64,000 nucleotides of DNA from Agelas oroides. Taxonomy: Eukaryota > Porifera > Demospongiae > Agelasida > Agelasidae. Below, one piece after another: positions 10,774 to 22,614 of the stretch; the stretch's first letter is position 1; each line of letters opens with the position of its first letter. The position numbers were made by a program, and so were the translations under genes. The stretch spans positions 3,209,402-3,273,401 of the forward strand of contig OX422199.1 of assembly GCA_949130485.1 (NCBI GenBank), written 5' to 3'. Below the pieces are notes generated by a model. It did no database searches. It was not told the origin of the DNA and worked only from the letters and a program-made list of their open reading frames with translations.

Positions 10774-11133
10774 ATGAAGAGTTGCAGCCGGACTTTGACT
10801 GAGTTGGCAGAGTCACTGAGCTCCTCAACCTTTTTGGTAAACATGTCGACTACCTGAGGGATGGGGGAGACTTGAATGAGATATCTGGTACACCACATAC
10901 TAGCTACTTGAATGATACATTGCACACATGCAAGAACATACACACACATGCACACACAAACACATGCATGCACACATACACACACACACACATGCATGGA
11001 GTACAGCAGCAACTATGACAAAATTTGTCCCTGGCTCAAGGGAGCAGAGTCTAGGCTAGAGCAGCTAGTGGTGAGGGAGGAGAGCATGAAAAGTCAAACC
11101 GTCTCCCCAGTAGAGCTGCTGCAAGATGCCAAG
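10774..11133 (+). pseudogene. Spectrin exon split by an inversion
   Basis: In the counterpart at 35712-35948 one 237-nt exon encodes VVKVNHMFTRKIEELSDS through LLQDAK. Here its first third lies on the minus strand (10853 down to 10774, reading VVDMFTKKVEELSDSANS) and its remaining part on the plus strand (10996-11133, MEYSSNYDKICPWLKGAESR to LLQDAK, then GTATGT). The inverted part includes the acceptor and upstream intron to about 10920. Both breakpoints lie in TG/CA repeats. The exon cannot be spliced as one piece. Confidence 0.85.
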
Positions 11134-11260
11134 GTATGTGTGTGATGTGACCATGTTGTCGGTTAGCCAACTAAGGAACTGTGTGTTATATTTGCATTGT
11201 TTCCCGGCTCTCATTCACACATGCATAAAGTTTCCTTGGTTACCTAATATAAATTAGGCT

Positions 11261-11477
11261 CAGTGGAAAAAGGGGATAACCGTTTTTAATAACCCCAAAA
11301 GTTCAAAGGTCAAAAAAGCATTTTCATTGTCAAGCAAATTATCAAGGCTGAAGTTTAACAGTTGAAACTGTGTACGGTTGAAATTCAACCTTGTTATCTT
11401 GCTAGACAATAAAAAAACTCTTTGTTGACCTTTGACCTTTTGGGATTATTACAAATGCTTATCCCCCTTTCCCACTG
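11261..11477. mobile_element. 217-bp MITE
   Basis: Starts CAGTGGAAAAAGGGGATAAC and ends with the near reverse complement TTATCCCCCTTTCCCACTG. Inner arms also pair (AAAGTTCAAAGGTCAA with TTGACCTTTGACCTTTT). Absent from the homologous spacer at 36.0 kb. Confidence 0.8.
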
Positions 11478-12801
11478 GGCCCTTCCTATGCATTGTTAAA
11501 TTACGGTCAGATTGAGTTTGCCTAGTGAAAGGCCATAGCACTGGGTAATGAGGCACGTTCAAGTGAGAAGTGACATTCCTTTGTGGATCATGGTCTGCAT
11601 TTTGTACATCATCTCTGAAACTGCGTACTCAGCATGGAGATACCATGCATTCTGTTGTGGTTTTTATTTAGTTTCCATAAGTATGAACAATCACTCTGTT
11701 CTCTGTAAAACTTCAGGCCTCGATGTTAGATGAGAACATCCACAAGTGAATTGTTGGTTAGTCTGATCCCCATGCAGACCCTCAGTACCGTGCACACAGC
11801 TGAAAACTGTTAGTGTTATGACCTTTACTCTGGTCTATTCATTCCACACATTTCTCTTTTCTTGTGGGCTCAGGATGGCCCTGCTGGTTCAACCGTATTC
11901 CCACAACTCTATCACCTTCTCTAAAAATGTACGACACATTGGGTGTTCATACACACACACCATGTGTATACAGTTTTGAGTGTACACAACTTGATCATAA
12001 TGTTTCGGTCTCGGAGGAGGCATACAGTGCTAGACAGTCTGTACGCAACAGACAATCATTGTAACTACCCACTGCTAGGATATGTTTCAGCCAGTATCAG
12101 GTCTCCTATTAGTCATGCTGGGCTACAATTGATACAAACCACAACTCACTGACACAACACAACTTTCCCAGGCAACAAAGGCCTTCCATCCAAGTGTGTG
12201 TTGTACATGGTATATATGTGCTATGGGTGTACACACAGTTGATTACGTATGTAACTTATAGCAACAAAGACTAAGAACACGTCAGCCACCCTTAGCTAGT
12301 GGCTACAATCTTCTGAACGAGAATATTCAGCCATAACTATGTAGGAATATACTTGCATGCAGTATTTCTCACGTACGCACTGATTGCAACACTGGCAGTG
12401 CTCTCTTTTGTAGACCAGTCTTTATCAACATCATTCACCGTGGCCTCCCACTATCAGACACTCTCACTTGCAGAGACAATCCATTATATAATAGATAGAT
12501 TACTAGCCTAGTGCCATAGATAGTAGCACACCAGTCTACTAGCTATCTTAGTTGACAACTGTTTAGGGAACCCACATGTCTCTTTCGTCTCTTTGTAGGG
12601 TAGGGGGCCTAACCTCTTGGATTGTTAGGGACCATTTTTTCATTTTGTTATTACCATTTGCTGTAAATTATACAGTGTACTCACTGTACTGTAAACTTGT
12701 ATACCATAAACTTGCCTATCTCATACGTGCTCATACTTATTGTAGTGTATTGCCAACTTGGCAAGGATTATGATTAGCAGTCAATAGTATGTTTTCTCGT
12801 A

Positions 12802-12898
12802 CAATTTGGGATTAATAGCATGAGTGAATGGCATAATTTCACTTGACTTGGCCTCGTGCAATTAATAGCCATTCACTCATGCTATTACTTCCAAATTG
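12802..12898. repeat. 97-bp inverted repeat (hairpin)
   Basis: Arms TAATAGCATGAGTGAATGGC and GCCATTCACTCATGCTATTA, extended by CAATTTGG / CCAAATTG, around a loop of about 34 bp. Probably a short fold-back element. Confidence 0.85.
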
Positions 12899-13116
12899 CA
12901 CTCAAAACCACGCTATTAATTGTACATACTAGGTACCTTGGAAGAAAAAGCCAAGACTGAATGCACTCAACTTTGGCATGTACATTCCATTGCCTCAAAA
13001 TTGAACTCAACATTGTCATGCATTAATTCATACAAAGTATTGTTTACTGTAAAAAAAAGATTCCTAATGTAAAAGACAAATGTACCACAAAGTATTGCCT
13101 ACTGGGTTAATACTCT

Positions 13117-14142
13117 CTATTTGGTACAAACAGCACAGGTGATTTTTTTCTGTGGATCATAAGGTGGGCACAGCATTCCATTACAGTTGGCTTCAACATG
13201 GTAAAACAAAGCACCGTTAGCATTGGAAGCACCACCTGGTACTGAGTCTGGGTTCTTGTCAACACACTCATACATGGTGCGCTGACGGTTACTCCATCTT
13301 TTTTCTGACATGAGGTAGCCAGAGTACTCCAGAGTCCATGTTGATGGACACTGAGTTTTAGCTGGGATCATTGTGACTGCCACCTTTGTTGAAGCATAGC
13401 ATACAGCACAGGGGACATTGTGGTTATGAACAGCTGAGAGTGGTCCTCCCCATGTCTCATACTCTGCTCCATACACATAGCTATACCCTTGAACTCCAGG
13501 TTGGTAGCTGAGATAGTCTGGATCATCAGGCATGCAGAGGTAGTTGGCTGCTCCTCCCTTTTGTGAATAGTATGTTCCACCAACCCTCCCTGCATACACC
13601 AGTGTGGTGCCTGAGACACTTGGACAGCTACTTTTCCCCCACCTTGTGTAGAGCACTCCACCGTTCCTTGGTCCAGGAGGACCTGCTACTCCTTGGCCTC
13701 CCTTCTGCCCTTGATCTCCCCTCTGTCCTTGCAGTCCATGGGGACCAGGCACCCCATCTCGTCCATCTCTTCCATCTCGCCCTTGCAGCACCTCAATGTA
13801 GGGAAGGAGCTTGTGTTCACACTGTTCCCTCCACTCTGAGTGTCAGCACTTCTCTGGGGCCTGTGCAGAGCTCCAGCTACAGTGTGCAGTATAGTAGAAA
13901 GATTGGGTTCAAAACAAAAGCAATGCATCAGCTAGTGAAAATAGAGTACCTAACATATTACACATAGTGAGCACATAACAGTTAGTTAATTGTACTGCGA
14001 ACAACGTTAGTATAGCAGACAACAGTTTGAGGAAATTCACATCTGAACTACCTTTCAACACATAGATTTTACCTTCAGGAAGCCCTTCTACACACACTGC
14101 AAGGACCAAAGCACTTGCAATCAGCACCTTTGCCAGTTGCAT
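13117..14142 (-). pseudogene. Short-chain collagen C1, one-base frameshift
   Basis: Exon 1 is 14142-14073 (ATG, signal MQLAKVLIASALVLAVCVEG, donor GAAG|GTAAAA). Exon 2 is 13876-13117 after CACTGTAG, stop at 13117. Exon 2 encodes the RPQR propeptide site, 13 Gly-X-Y triplets (GRDGRDGRDGVPGPHGLQ onward, with one RGD) and the Cys-rich C-terminal domain ending LCPPYDPQKKITCAVCTK. The exon is one base short: the run giving FPYIEVL elsewhere has three rather than four C at 13801-13803, so the frame shifts before the collagen stretch. Everything downstream is otherwise open, so this is a fresh pseudogene or a base-call error. Predicted role if intact: secreted short-chain collagen. Confidence 0.85.
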
Positions 14143-14242
14143 TCTTGTTCTTCCTGCACCAGTGCTGTGGAATAGTTTGATATGAGACAACTGCAACTTG
14201 TACAACTGTCAGAATGTCAGTGAGCAACAAGTGCATGTGATT

Positions 14243-14335
14243 TTTTATAGCAAATGGAAAAACTGTCATGTAAGCTGTTGAATAATATTCACACAGTGGT
14301 TGGTGTTCTGTCAATGTGTCAACTGATGACATCAT
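14243..14335 (-). promoter_or_regulatory. Promoter of collagen C1
   Basis: TATA box CTATAAAAAA (complement of 14243-14250), about 100 bp before the ATG. The dyad TGATGACATCA lies at 14324-14334 within GTCAATGTGTCAACTGATGA. The block is shared by the other collagen genes of the array. Confidence 0.65.
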
Positions 14336-16923
14336 CTCACACAGTGATAGTCCATCAATTGTTAATGTTCTGTAGTAAGAGTTGATGTGATCTGATAACC
14401 TCAGTGCTGTTGCTGTGATATTCTGATCTGAACCAAGTGTCTATCAGGAATACAGTTTAGACAATACGGCATGCATAGCTACATTACCACTCTCAGCAGC
14501 AGATGTTTGCTGTTGGTCTACGGAAGCAGATTTGTGTGTCAATAAACTACTCAGTCAAATAACCTTTGTGTAGTTACAGTTTTAGAACTGTTGAGTCTAC
14601 ACAACAAATGTCATTCCCTTGTTGTGCATGTGGACTATAAGACTCATTAACTGTCTGTGTGCGGCCACTGTATATATATTTTCCAGCCCTTAACTCTTAT
14701 TGGTGCAGTACTCCACTGAGCTCCAGATGGTGAAGGCAGTTGTAAATAATTATATCCCTTCATGTGTGACAGCCAGCTGTGAACATATACAATGTGCATG
14801 CATGGAGTATACAACAAATGAATTGGCCACTAGGACTGGAAAGGTTACTTAGACCAAAGTTAAGCACAATACAAAGCAAAACGCATTGTTCTTATCTTGT
14901 CATGTGAACTGTAAGACTCACAAATTATCTGTGGCCTGTGTATCATTCCCAGCCATTGTAGGAACTTCAATTGTTCTAGATTTACGACAGCATAGCTTGC
15001 TCATCTTTTGCTGTTTGTCACTTTATACTAGACTGTGGTCTCCATTATATTATCATCCTCAGTGCATGCAGAGACCGTCTGCGCTGAAAGATACCTGACT
15101 CCACTTCATGTAAATGTATTCGAGTCAGTGAATGCATTTCAACACGCAACCTTCAGGCAGCCCTTTAATAAATATTAATAGTATTCATAGTTGTATTGAT
15201 GTCACGTGCACAGTGGTTGGTGTTCTGTCAATGTGTCAACTGGTGACATCACTCATAGTAAAGGTACACTAACATGAATCACTAGTAAGTAGTGTTGTTA
15301 CAGGAGTTTGAAAAGAGTCCATCTCTATCAGTAATGCTTATGATGGTACAGTTGTAACTTGTTCATAATTATGATGGTCTGGTGCACACGTGCAGAGGGC
15401 AGCCATTAGCTACTGTTTTAGTGGCAACTGTTTCCTGTATCTTATGGCACTTTAAGTAAGGCTGTTCATCAACAACACCCCATGCTGCTCTGTAGTCTCA
15501 CCAAATGCAAACAATGTGAGTCTTGGCACAGTGATACATAGTGCAAGGGTATTAACCTTCAGCATGCTTTACTATTATGATCACATGATATATAGTGAAC
15601 CACCAAAATTGTTGCCAAGCCAATGGAAAAACATGTTGCATCATGTGAAAATTTGAAGTTGTTGAATAATATTCAACTTGTGGTATGATGTTTGTTAGTG
15701 TGTCGATAAAGACCTTGGTTAAAACAAAGGGTTCATTGAACTGGTGGGTACTACTCAACTAAAAGCATTGCCTTGTCATGCATTTGAACTATATGACTCA
15801 TTAGCTGTCTGTGGCCTACTGTATATGTGCACTCCCCAGCCCTTAATTGTTGCAATGCTCCAAGCTCCAGATGGTGAAGGCAATAGTGAACCTTTTGAAT
15901 ACACGTATTCCTTCATGACAGCCAGATGTGAACAAATACAAAGTGCAGGAAGTTTACTTACACCAAACTTAAGCACAGTGCAAAGCAAAAGGCATTGTTC
16001 TTTATCTTGTCATGTCAACTGGAAGACACATAAACTGTTTGTGACCTATGTGTCATTCCCAGCCACTGTAGCAACTTCAATTGTTGCAGTACTCCAAGCT
16101 CCAGATGGCAAAGACAGTGGTTAAAACATCTTTTGTTCAAGTGCACAATACGTATATCCCTCATGAGCCAGATATGCTAATGCAAAGCACGTGAATACAC
16201 TACAACTGCAGGGAATTTTATGTAAGTATATACAAAGCAGAAGGCCATTGTCCCTATGTCAACTATCTGTGGTCAATTCAAATATACACTGTCTTGTATG
16301 ATTTTATGGTACTTATGTATGGCCATATATGGCATTTTTGATCGCATCTAACTTCTGTGTTCTACTGCATGGTCTGTCATAGTGCATACTGCAAGAAAAA
16401 GAGTTTTCATACTATCGAATGATGTACAAGCTTGTACATGTGTGTGTAATAATGACTAGGGGATGGAAGTGGTGCAGAAGGTCAAACATCTACTCGGAGA
16501 TAAAACCTATAATGAACTGTTTGTTGGGTCAGCTTACCTAGCTTGAGAAACAAAGGAGGGATTTATTAGAAGTCACTTGTCGAGTACTGTCTAGATTCAT
16601 GGCAGCTTTGTTTCCTCATAATTTGCCTGGTTGCCTTGGCTTTTACACCCTTCAGTAGCGCAAAAGGACTGTTTTCTTGCTATAATAAACTGTACTGTAC
16701 AACATGAAAGGTAGCTGCAAAATGGGAAAATCCCATATGGTGTAGGACTGTAGTCCAGATGTGATGTAGCTCTACAGTATCATGGTGTGAAAGGCACACA
16801 CAAGTTGCAGAGATACCTGACTCCAGAATTGCCTGTAACATGATAGTGCACAACAGCCAAGGTATGCAGCCTGGGAGAATCTGTATTTGAGTATGTGAAT
16901 ACATTTCAACACACAACTTTTAC
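14336..16923. other. Collagen-array spacer between C1 and orphan exon
   Basis: No supported gene. Consists of diverged copies of blocks found across the array: an upstream block (14340-14560), the module CAATTGTTGCAGTACTCCAA / GCTCCAGATGG (about 14700-14740, 15840-15880, 16075-16120), and a relic of a signal-exon 3' end (ACCTTCAGGCAGCCC near 15150). ORFs on the plus strand here are by-products of these repeats. Confidence 0.6.
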
Positions 16924-16993
16924 CTTCAGGCAGCCCTTCTGCTCATGCCACAAGGACCAAAGCACTTGTAATCACCACCTTTGCCAGTTGCAT
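16924..16993 (-). pseudogene. Orphan collagen signal exon with stop codon
   Basis: Same 70-nt layout as working first exons: ATG at 16993, MQLAKVVITSALVLVA, then TGA where the others have TGT (Cys), then AEGLP and the donor GAAG|GTAAAA. No second exon lies downstream before C1. A TATA-like TATATAA is at about 17083-17089. A dead gene start. Confidence 0.8.
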
Positions 16994-17131
16994 TCTTGTT
17001 CTTTCTGCACCATGCAGTGCTGTGGAATGGTTTGATATGAGACAACTGTAACTTGTGCAACTGTCAGAATGTGAAGTGCAGCAATTTATATAACCCGTTA
17101 AAGAATATGCTATGTCAGTTAGTAATATTCA

Positions 17132-18247
17132 CAGAGGTCGAAATAAGGTTTATTGAATGTCTGGTCACTATGTCCTAGCACTTTTGATGTTGAGTGGTCA
17201 TTTTTACAATCTGTCTGGACGTGCTTGTCACAGTCATCCAATTTTATATCCTGTACATTCACTTACAATAAACCTTTAACCCGACGCGCATGCGCAGAAA
17301 TCAACCACGTGGTTATGACAGAAATTGACTTCCGATTTTGAGTCGTGTGACCCATCGATAGCTACAATAGCTTGGTTTGAAATGAACCTACTTTACGCTG
17401 GAAATAGTCAGAAGAGAAGCCAGTAGAGTCTGAACAAGATACAACGGTGTAAAAGCCGGTAGCTACTCGACATTGCATGCCAGCGTTCATGAAAATGAGA
17501 TGTGAAACGACGTCTGATATTGAGCGTGCGATCGAGCTCGCGCTGTCACTTACGGAAGGTAGCGTACTTGAGGTGTAGTTTCTTGGTACTGTCTGCCTCG
17601 TCTCGTCTCTACTGGAAGCGATCCGCGCCAGTTGGGTCCGGCTTGCGAGACTACGAACTGGGTATCTTCCCTGTCATGTCAGGAAACTGCTTTACCAATC
17701 TCTGGTACTTCCACACCTGCACTACTGTGCTGTAGCTTGGCACTCCTGTGGGGTAACTATGAGTGACCGAATTGAAAGAATTCAAAACTATGCTATGTGT
17801 TTGATTCTGCGCCAACCACCTCGCACCAGTAGTGAGCAGCTGCGACAAGCATTGGGCTGGACGACACTGAGGAGAAGGAGCCAGAACGCTATGCTATGTC
17901 AAGTGCATTGGTGTGTGCAGAAGTGTGTTCCCCCTTATCTGACATCCAAGTTTGTGATGAATTCTACTCTTGGCTACACTGTAACACGAGGAGCAAATAA
18001 ATTACATTTGAGCTGGCCTTACAGTAATTTCTACCGAAATTCATTTGAGTTCCAAGGAGCACTACACTTTAATAGCTTCCCAGCATCTGTACGATCATTG
18101 ACTTGTAGAACAGCATTTAAACATTAATTAAAATCTATCTATCTATCTAACGGTCGGTTATGCCTACCGACCACTTACATTTATGGTCGGTCATTTTAAT
18201 AAAACGCGCGGAATTTGACCGATGACCGCATGTAATTTCGACCTCTG
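17132..18247. mobile_element. TIR element carrying a nested LINE fragment
   Basis: Ends CAGAGGTCGAAAT and ATTTCGACCTCTG are perfect inverted repeats. The 6-bp TATTCA stands on both sides (17126-17131, 18248-18253). The paralogous spacers at 47450 and 52350 read GTAATATTCATAGTTGTATT without the insertion, which fixes the target duplication as TATTCA. The interior is largely a LINE 3' end. Confidence 0.85.
17500..18150 (+). mobile_element. 5'-truncated LINE (CR1/L2/Jockey-like) reverse transcriptase C-terminus
   Basis: A frame ending at 18127 reads VRKLLYQSLVLPHLHYCAVA, RIERIQNYAMCLILRQPPR, LGWTTLRRRSQNAM, SKFVMNSTLGYTVTRG and NSFEFQGALHFNSFPASVRS. This is the conserved tail of non-LTR reverse transcriptases (IQNRALRxI ... 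LxWxxLxxRR ... FxxxGAxxWNxLP). An ATCT-type repeat (18134-18150) follows, as at CR1/L2 3' ends. The catalytic core is absent. Confidence 0.85.
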
Positions 18248-18253
18248 TATTCA

Positions 18254-19168
18254 TAGTTGTATTGATGGGTGCATTGGGCAGTATGTAGCTATATGGTGTC
18301 AGTGTGTCAACTTGTGACATCATATGTAGTAAACAAGTACCATGCAGTCATGGTACACATGATAGTCATTCATGTCCATAGGACAGCTGTATTAAACCCC
18401 TTGGGTGGCATGCACATCTTTGTTCAATTTTTGTGGCACTTCTGAGAAGGCTATTCAGCTTGTTTATAACCAACACATCGTGCTGCTCTATAACCTCGCA
18501 CAACAATGTGACTGCACATGTTCATACATAGATAATCCCACTCCATCCTGTTGTAGAATTAATGGCATGGCTAGCTGTACATCTATACATTTCTATGACC
18601 TTGAAGTCTTGTGTTTACTGTGATCTCAGTTATTGTCATATGCAACATACCAAAGATAGGCACAGTGCACTAATATGTGAGAAAATTCATAATCTTAAAC
18701 ACATCTTCTAGACACTGCAAAGCTTGTGCTGGCTCACATAGTGTCATTTCCTCAAGCACTTCATTAGGTGTACAAACTGGGGAGATATATTGTAGTTCAC
18801 CCAGCTGTGAGTGGATAAGCAAAGACACTATTCTTTCAACCACTGTTTCTCACAGTATCAAAACAAAATCTGCTCATTTTTGTTCACTGGCAACAGGGGA
18901 GACTTCTGCCTGAAGCACAAGCATATTCAGACTACCAGTTCAGAGAGATTTCTAGTTTCCATGTTAACTTGCATTTTGTTATAGAAGTTACATGCCCCTG
19001 AGTGTACCTGGCAGTAGAGTGTGTTTATATTGGAATGCACTTAATTGTATCAGGCATCTTGTATGAAAAAATGCATGATATACAGTTCACTCAGCATTGG
19101 CAAGTACATACTATTGCCTCAAAATTACACTCAATATCATAGTATGTGTTAATTGTAATGTCTTTTAG
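18254..19168. other. Spacer downstream of collagen C2
   Basis: No gene. Closely related to 47460-48171, 52360-52840 and 54840-55514, that is, to the 3' flanks of C7 and C8: one spacer module copied with the collagen genes. Confidence 0.7.
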
Positions 19169-20201
19169 CTACTTGGTACAAACAGCACAGGTAAGTTCTT
19201 TCTGTGGATCATAAGGTGGGCACAGCATTCCATTACAGCTGGCTTCAACATTAAAAAACACAGCACCATTAGTATTAGAAGCACTTCCTGGTACTGAGTC
19301 TGGATTTTTGTCAACACACTCATACATGGTGCGATCATGAGTATGATGGCCTGACATGAGGTAGCCAGAGTACTCCAGAGTCCATGTTGATGGACAACTA
19401 GTTTTAGCTGGGATCATTGTGACTGCCACCCTTGTTGAAGCATAGCACACTGCACAGGGGACATTGTGGTCATTAACAGCTCGGAGTGGTGCTACATGTG
19501 TCTGATACTCTGCTCCATACACATAGTTCAATCCTTGGACTCCAGGTGTGTAGCTGAGATAGTCTGGATCATCAGGCATGCAGATATAGTTGGCTGCTCC
19601 TCCCTTATGTGCATACCACGTTCCACCAGCCCTTCCTGCATATACCAGTGTGGTACCTGAGACATTTGGACAACTGCTTTTCCCCCACCTTGTGTAGACC
19701 ACTCCACCATTCCTTGGTCCAGGAGGACCAGCTACTCCTTGGTCTCCCCTTTGACCTTGAGGTCCACGAGGACCAGGGACCCCATCTCGTCCATCTCTTC
19801 CATCTCGTCCTCGTAGCACCTCAATGTAGGGGAAGGAGCTTGTGTTCACACTGTCCCCTCCACTCTGAGTGTCAGCACTCCTCTGGGACCTGTGCAGAGG
19901 TCCTGCTACATTAACATTGGGTTCAAACAAAAGCATCAACAATGAAAACATAGCAATCCATTGATATTTCATTTCCAAGTAGTTTGAAATATTTTTCACA
20001 TTTCACTTTCACACTGATGATGTCCATAGAACTTATGCGCAAAGTACATTTAATACTTCAGCCAACTGTAGTACAATATACAACCTCTACTAATGTCACA
20101 TCTGGAGTACATTTCAACACACACCCTTTACCTTCAGGTAGCCCTTCTGCACATACTGCAAGGACCAAAATACTTGAAATCACCACCTTTGCCAGTTGCA
20201 T
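19169..20201 (-). CDS. Short-chain collagen C2
   Basis: Two exons: 20201-20132 (MQLAKVVISSILVLAVCAEG, phase 1 donor) and 19905-19169 (after AATGTAG), together 268 residues. Order: signal peptide 1-19; short propeptide with furin-like RSQR at about 29-32; 11 Gly-X-Y triplets starting GRDGRDGRDGVPGPRGPQ and including QRGDQ (an RGD); then the C-terminal domain with conserved Cys in SSCPNVSG, ICMPDDPDYLS, VPCAVCYAST, TSCPSTWTLEYSGYL, ECVDKNPDSVPG, CNGMLCPP and CAVCTK. This is the sponge short-chain collagen C4 / spongin-like family, a secreted extracellular-matrix protein. The frame is intact. ATG chosen over upstream in-frame TTG because every paralog aligns from MQLA. Confidence 0.9.
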
Positions 20202-20297
20202 TCTTGTTGTTCCTGCACCAATGCTGTGGAATAGTTTGATATGAGACAACTGCAACTTGTGCAACTGTCAGAATGTCGTTTGCAACAAGTGCAGCGA

Positions 20298-20417
20298 TTT
20301 TTATAGCAAATGGAAAAACTATGTCATATAAATTTTTTCAACTGTTGAATATTATTCATAATTGTATTGATGGCACAGTGGTTGGTGTTCTGTCAATGTG
20401 TCAACTGATGACATCAT
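20298..20417 (-). promoter_or_regulatory. Promoter of collagen C2
   Basis: TATA box CTATAAAAATC (complement of 20296-20306), about 97 bp before the ATG, and the dyad TGATGACATCA in the shared TCAATGTGTCAACTGATGAC block about 100 bp further upstream. Confidence 0.65.
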
Positions 20418-22344
20418 CTCACACAATGATAGTCCATCAATTGTTAATGTTCTGTAGTAAGACTTGATGTGATCTGATAACCTCAGTGGTGTTGCTGTGA
20501 TGTTCTGATCTGAACCAAGTGTCTATCAGTAATACAGTTTAGTCATTACTGGTACATGCATAGCTGCATTACCACTCTCAGCAGCAGATGTTTGCTGTTG
20601 GTCTGTGAAAGTGGTGTACACCTCACGGCACTTCTGATAAGCTTGCTGTTCATCGACAACATATCATGCTGCAGTGTAGTTTCACATAGCACACAGGCTG
20701 TGAGGATCAGCATTTCTTAGGGAGTGGGTCAAGCCACAAAATGTTTTTATGGTAGTAACGGTGTGTTCAAGACACAACAGACATCTATAGTACCAGGAAG
20801 CTGTTGGAGACCTTATCATTGTGCAATCATAAAGGAGTTTATGTCATATGGCTTCTCTATTAGCCTTATACCAAAGCACAATCAGGCGAAGTACCTGGGT
20901 AGGAGACTAACTAGGCCAAAATTGGAAGATAAGTCTAGAGATTCAATTTTCTTGCTTGTCTGGTACCTTGAAGTAGCTGTTCATGTGTGATACTGCTATT
21001 AACATAACATGCTTCATTACTAATCTCATAGTCTCATGATATACAGCAAAGTGCCAAAACTATGTAGTTAAGTAGAAAAACGAGGTACATGTGAAAATTT
21101 GATAAATGATATTCATAGTTGTACTGTGCCATTACCCTTTGTGTAGTTGCTCCAGTTTCAGGGTTTATTAAACTGGTGAGTGCTATACAACGTACAGCAT
21201 TGTTCCTTTTCCTTGTCGTGCTTGTAAGACTCATTAACTGTCTGTGACCTATACAATATGTACACCAATCTTCAGATGGCAAAGGCAATAGTAAATCTTT
21301 TGTTCAAAGAATTATTATATCCCTCGTGACAGCCAGCTGTGAACAACTACAAAGTGCATGTATGGATTACAACAAAGGGAATTGCTACTAGGACTGGGAA
21401 GTTTATATAGACCCAAGTTAAGCACAATGCAAAGCAGGTTCTTTATCTTGTGATGTGAACTTCCTGACTCATGAACTGTTTGTGGCCTATGTACCATTCC
21501 CAGGCCTTATAGCAACTTCAATTGTTGCATTACTCCAAGCTCCAGATGGCAAAGACAGTGGATAAAACGTCTTTGTTCAAGTGTGCAATACTCATATCCC
21601 TCATGAGCCATCTATGGATTAGTACAAAGCACATGAATACACTACAAGCATAGGAACATTATGTAAATGTAAAAGGGCATCGTTCCTATGTCAACTGTGA
21701 ACTACCTGTGGCCAAATTTCAGTTCCTTGCCCTTGCAGTGCCATATAATGGGAAAACTGGCAGTTGTGTTTATTTGGTGATTTGGTATTTTGTCCACGAT
21801 TGCCAAATTAAATTCCCACCAATTTTTGACAGCCAGCTGTTCTGACGCTTAGTAGCAGAAACACTGTCACTGTACAAGTACCTTGCCAAGGAACGACGGA
21901 CCTGTATCGTACATTGTTGGGGCTTTCTCACTTTCCAAGAAAGAAATCTGGAGGGCAAATAAGGCAGTAAAGTGTACTCTTGAGGACACAAACACAACAA
22001 ATTTTCAGTACCACCACTACATACGGATCATTGGAATTGTTGGTGTAGTTTAGTCCTTTGTGGACTGGGGCTGCATATATTCTTGAAGTTGTGATGGCCT
22101 CGACTGCAACTTCCACTTCATACACTTCAATTTCTTTTGCACTTGATTGCTCTCAACAGTCAACTACTCGAGCTGAGTATAGTAACAAGAGATGATTAAA
22201 GTCATGTAAGACAGTTATGTCATGTAAATACTTTGCACAAAATTGCCAAACTCTTGCGAATTCGCCAAATTTAATACAACATACAACCTCAACAAACCAG
22301 TACTAATGCCACATCTGGAGTACATTTCAACACAAAACTTTTAC
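20418..22344. other. Spacer between C2 and orphan signal exon
   Basis: Upstream block of C2 (to about 20640), then low-complexity array spacer, with the GCTCCAGATGGCAAAGACAG module at 21535-21560. No second collagen exon is present, which is why the first exon at 22345 is an orphan. Confidence 0.6.
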
Positions 22345-22414
22345 CTTCAGGAAGCTCTTCAGCACATGCTGCAAGGACCAGAGCACTTGCAATCACCACC
22401 TTTGCCAGTTGCAT
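22345..22414 (-). pseudogene. Orphan collagen signal exon with intact promoter
   Basis: ATG at 22414; MQLAKVVIASALVLAACAEE then LPE and a phase-1 donor GAAG|GTAAAA. TATA box and dyad are both present upstream (22511-22614). The next collagen second exon in its direction is that of C2, more than 2 kb away beyond C2's own first exon. Either the second exon was deleted, or the exon donates to C2 as an alternative start. Confidence 0.75.
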
Positions 22415-22510
22415 TCTTGTTCTTCCTGCACCAGTACTGTGGAATAGTTTGATATGAGACAACTTCAACTTGTGCAACTGTCAGAATGTCGTTTTCAACA
22501 AGTGCAGTGA

Positions 22511-22614
22511 TTTTTATAGCCAGTTGAGGCTACGTCATGTAAAATTATTTAAGCTGTTGAATAATATTCACACAGTGGTTGGTGTTCTGTCAATGTATCA
22601 ACTGATGACATCAT
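22511..22614 (-). promoter_or_regulatory. Promoter-like block of orphan exon
   Basis: CTATAAAAATC (complement of 22509-22519) plus TGATGACATCA around 22602-22612 in the same arrangement as intact collagen genes. Confidence 0.6.

Larger units (their letters stand above)
11134..13116. other. Spacer between spectrin exons and collagen array 1
   Basis: Shares sequence with 35949-36383 up to about 11900, including a short exon-like stub MLDENIHK then TGA at 11717-11749. Contains a MITE (11261-11477) and a hairpin (12802-12898). The rest is AT-rich with no supported gene; 12900-13116 is the 3' flank of collagen C1. Confidence 0.6.

Noticed and set aside
22415-22477. Upstream extension of collagen signal ORFs (HKLQLSHIKLFHSTGAGRTR before MQLA)
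   Set aside because: The upstream start is TTG, not ATG. The stretch is the 5' UTR between the TATA box and the ATG, and its similarity among paralogs is explained by recent DNA duplication.
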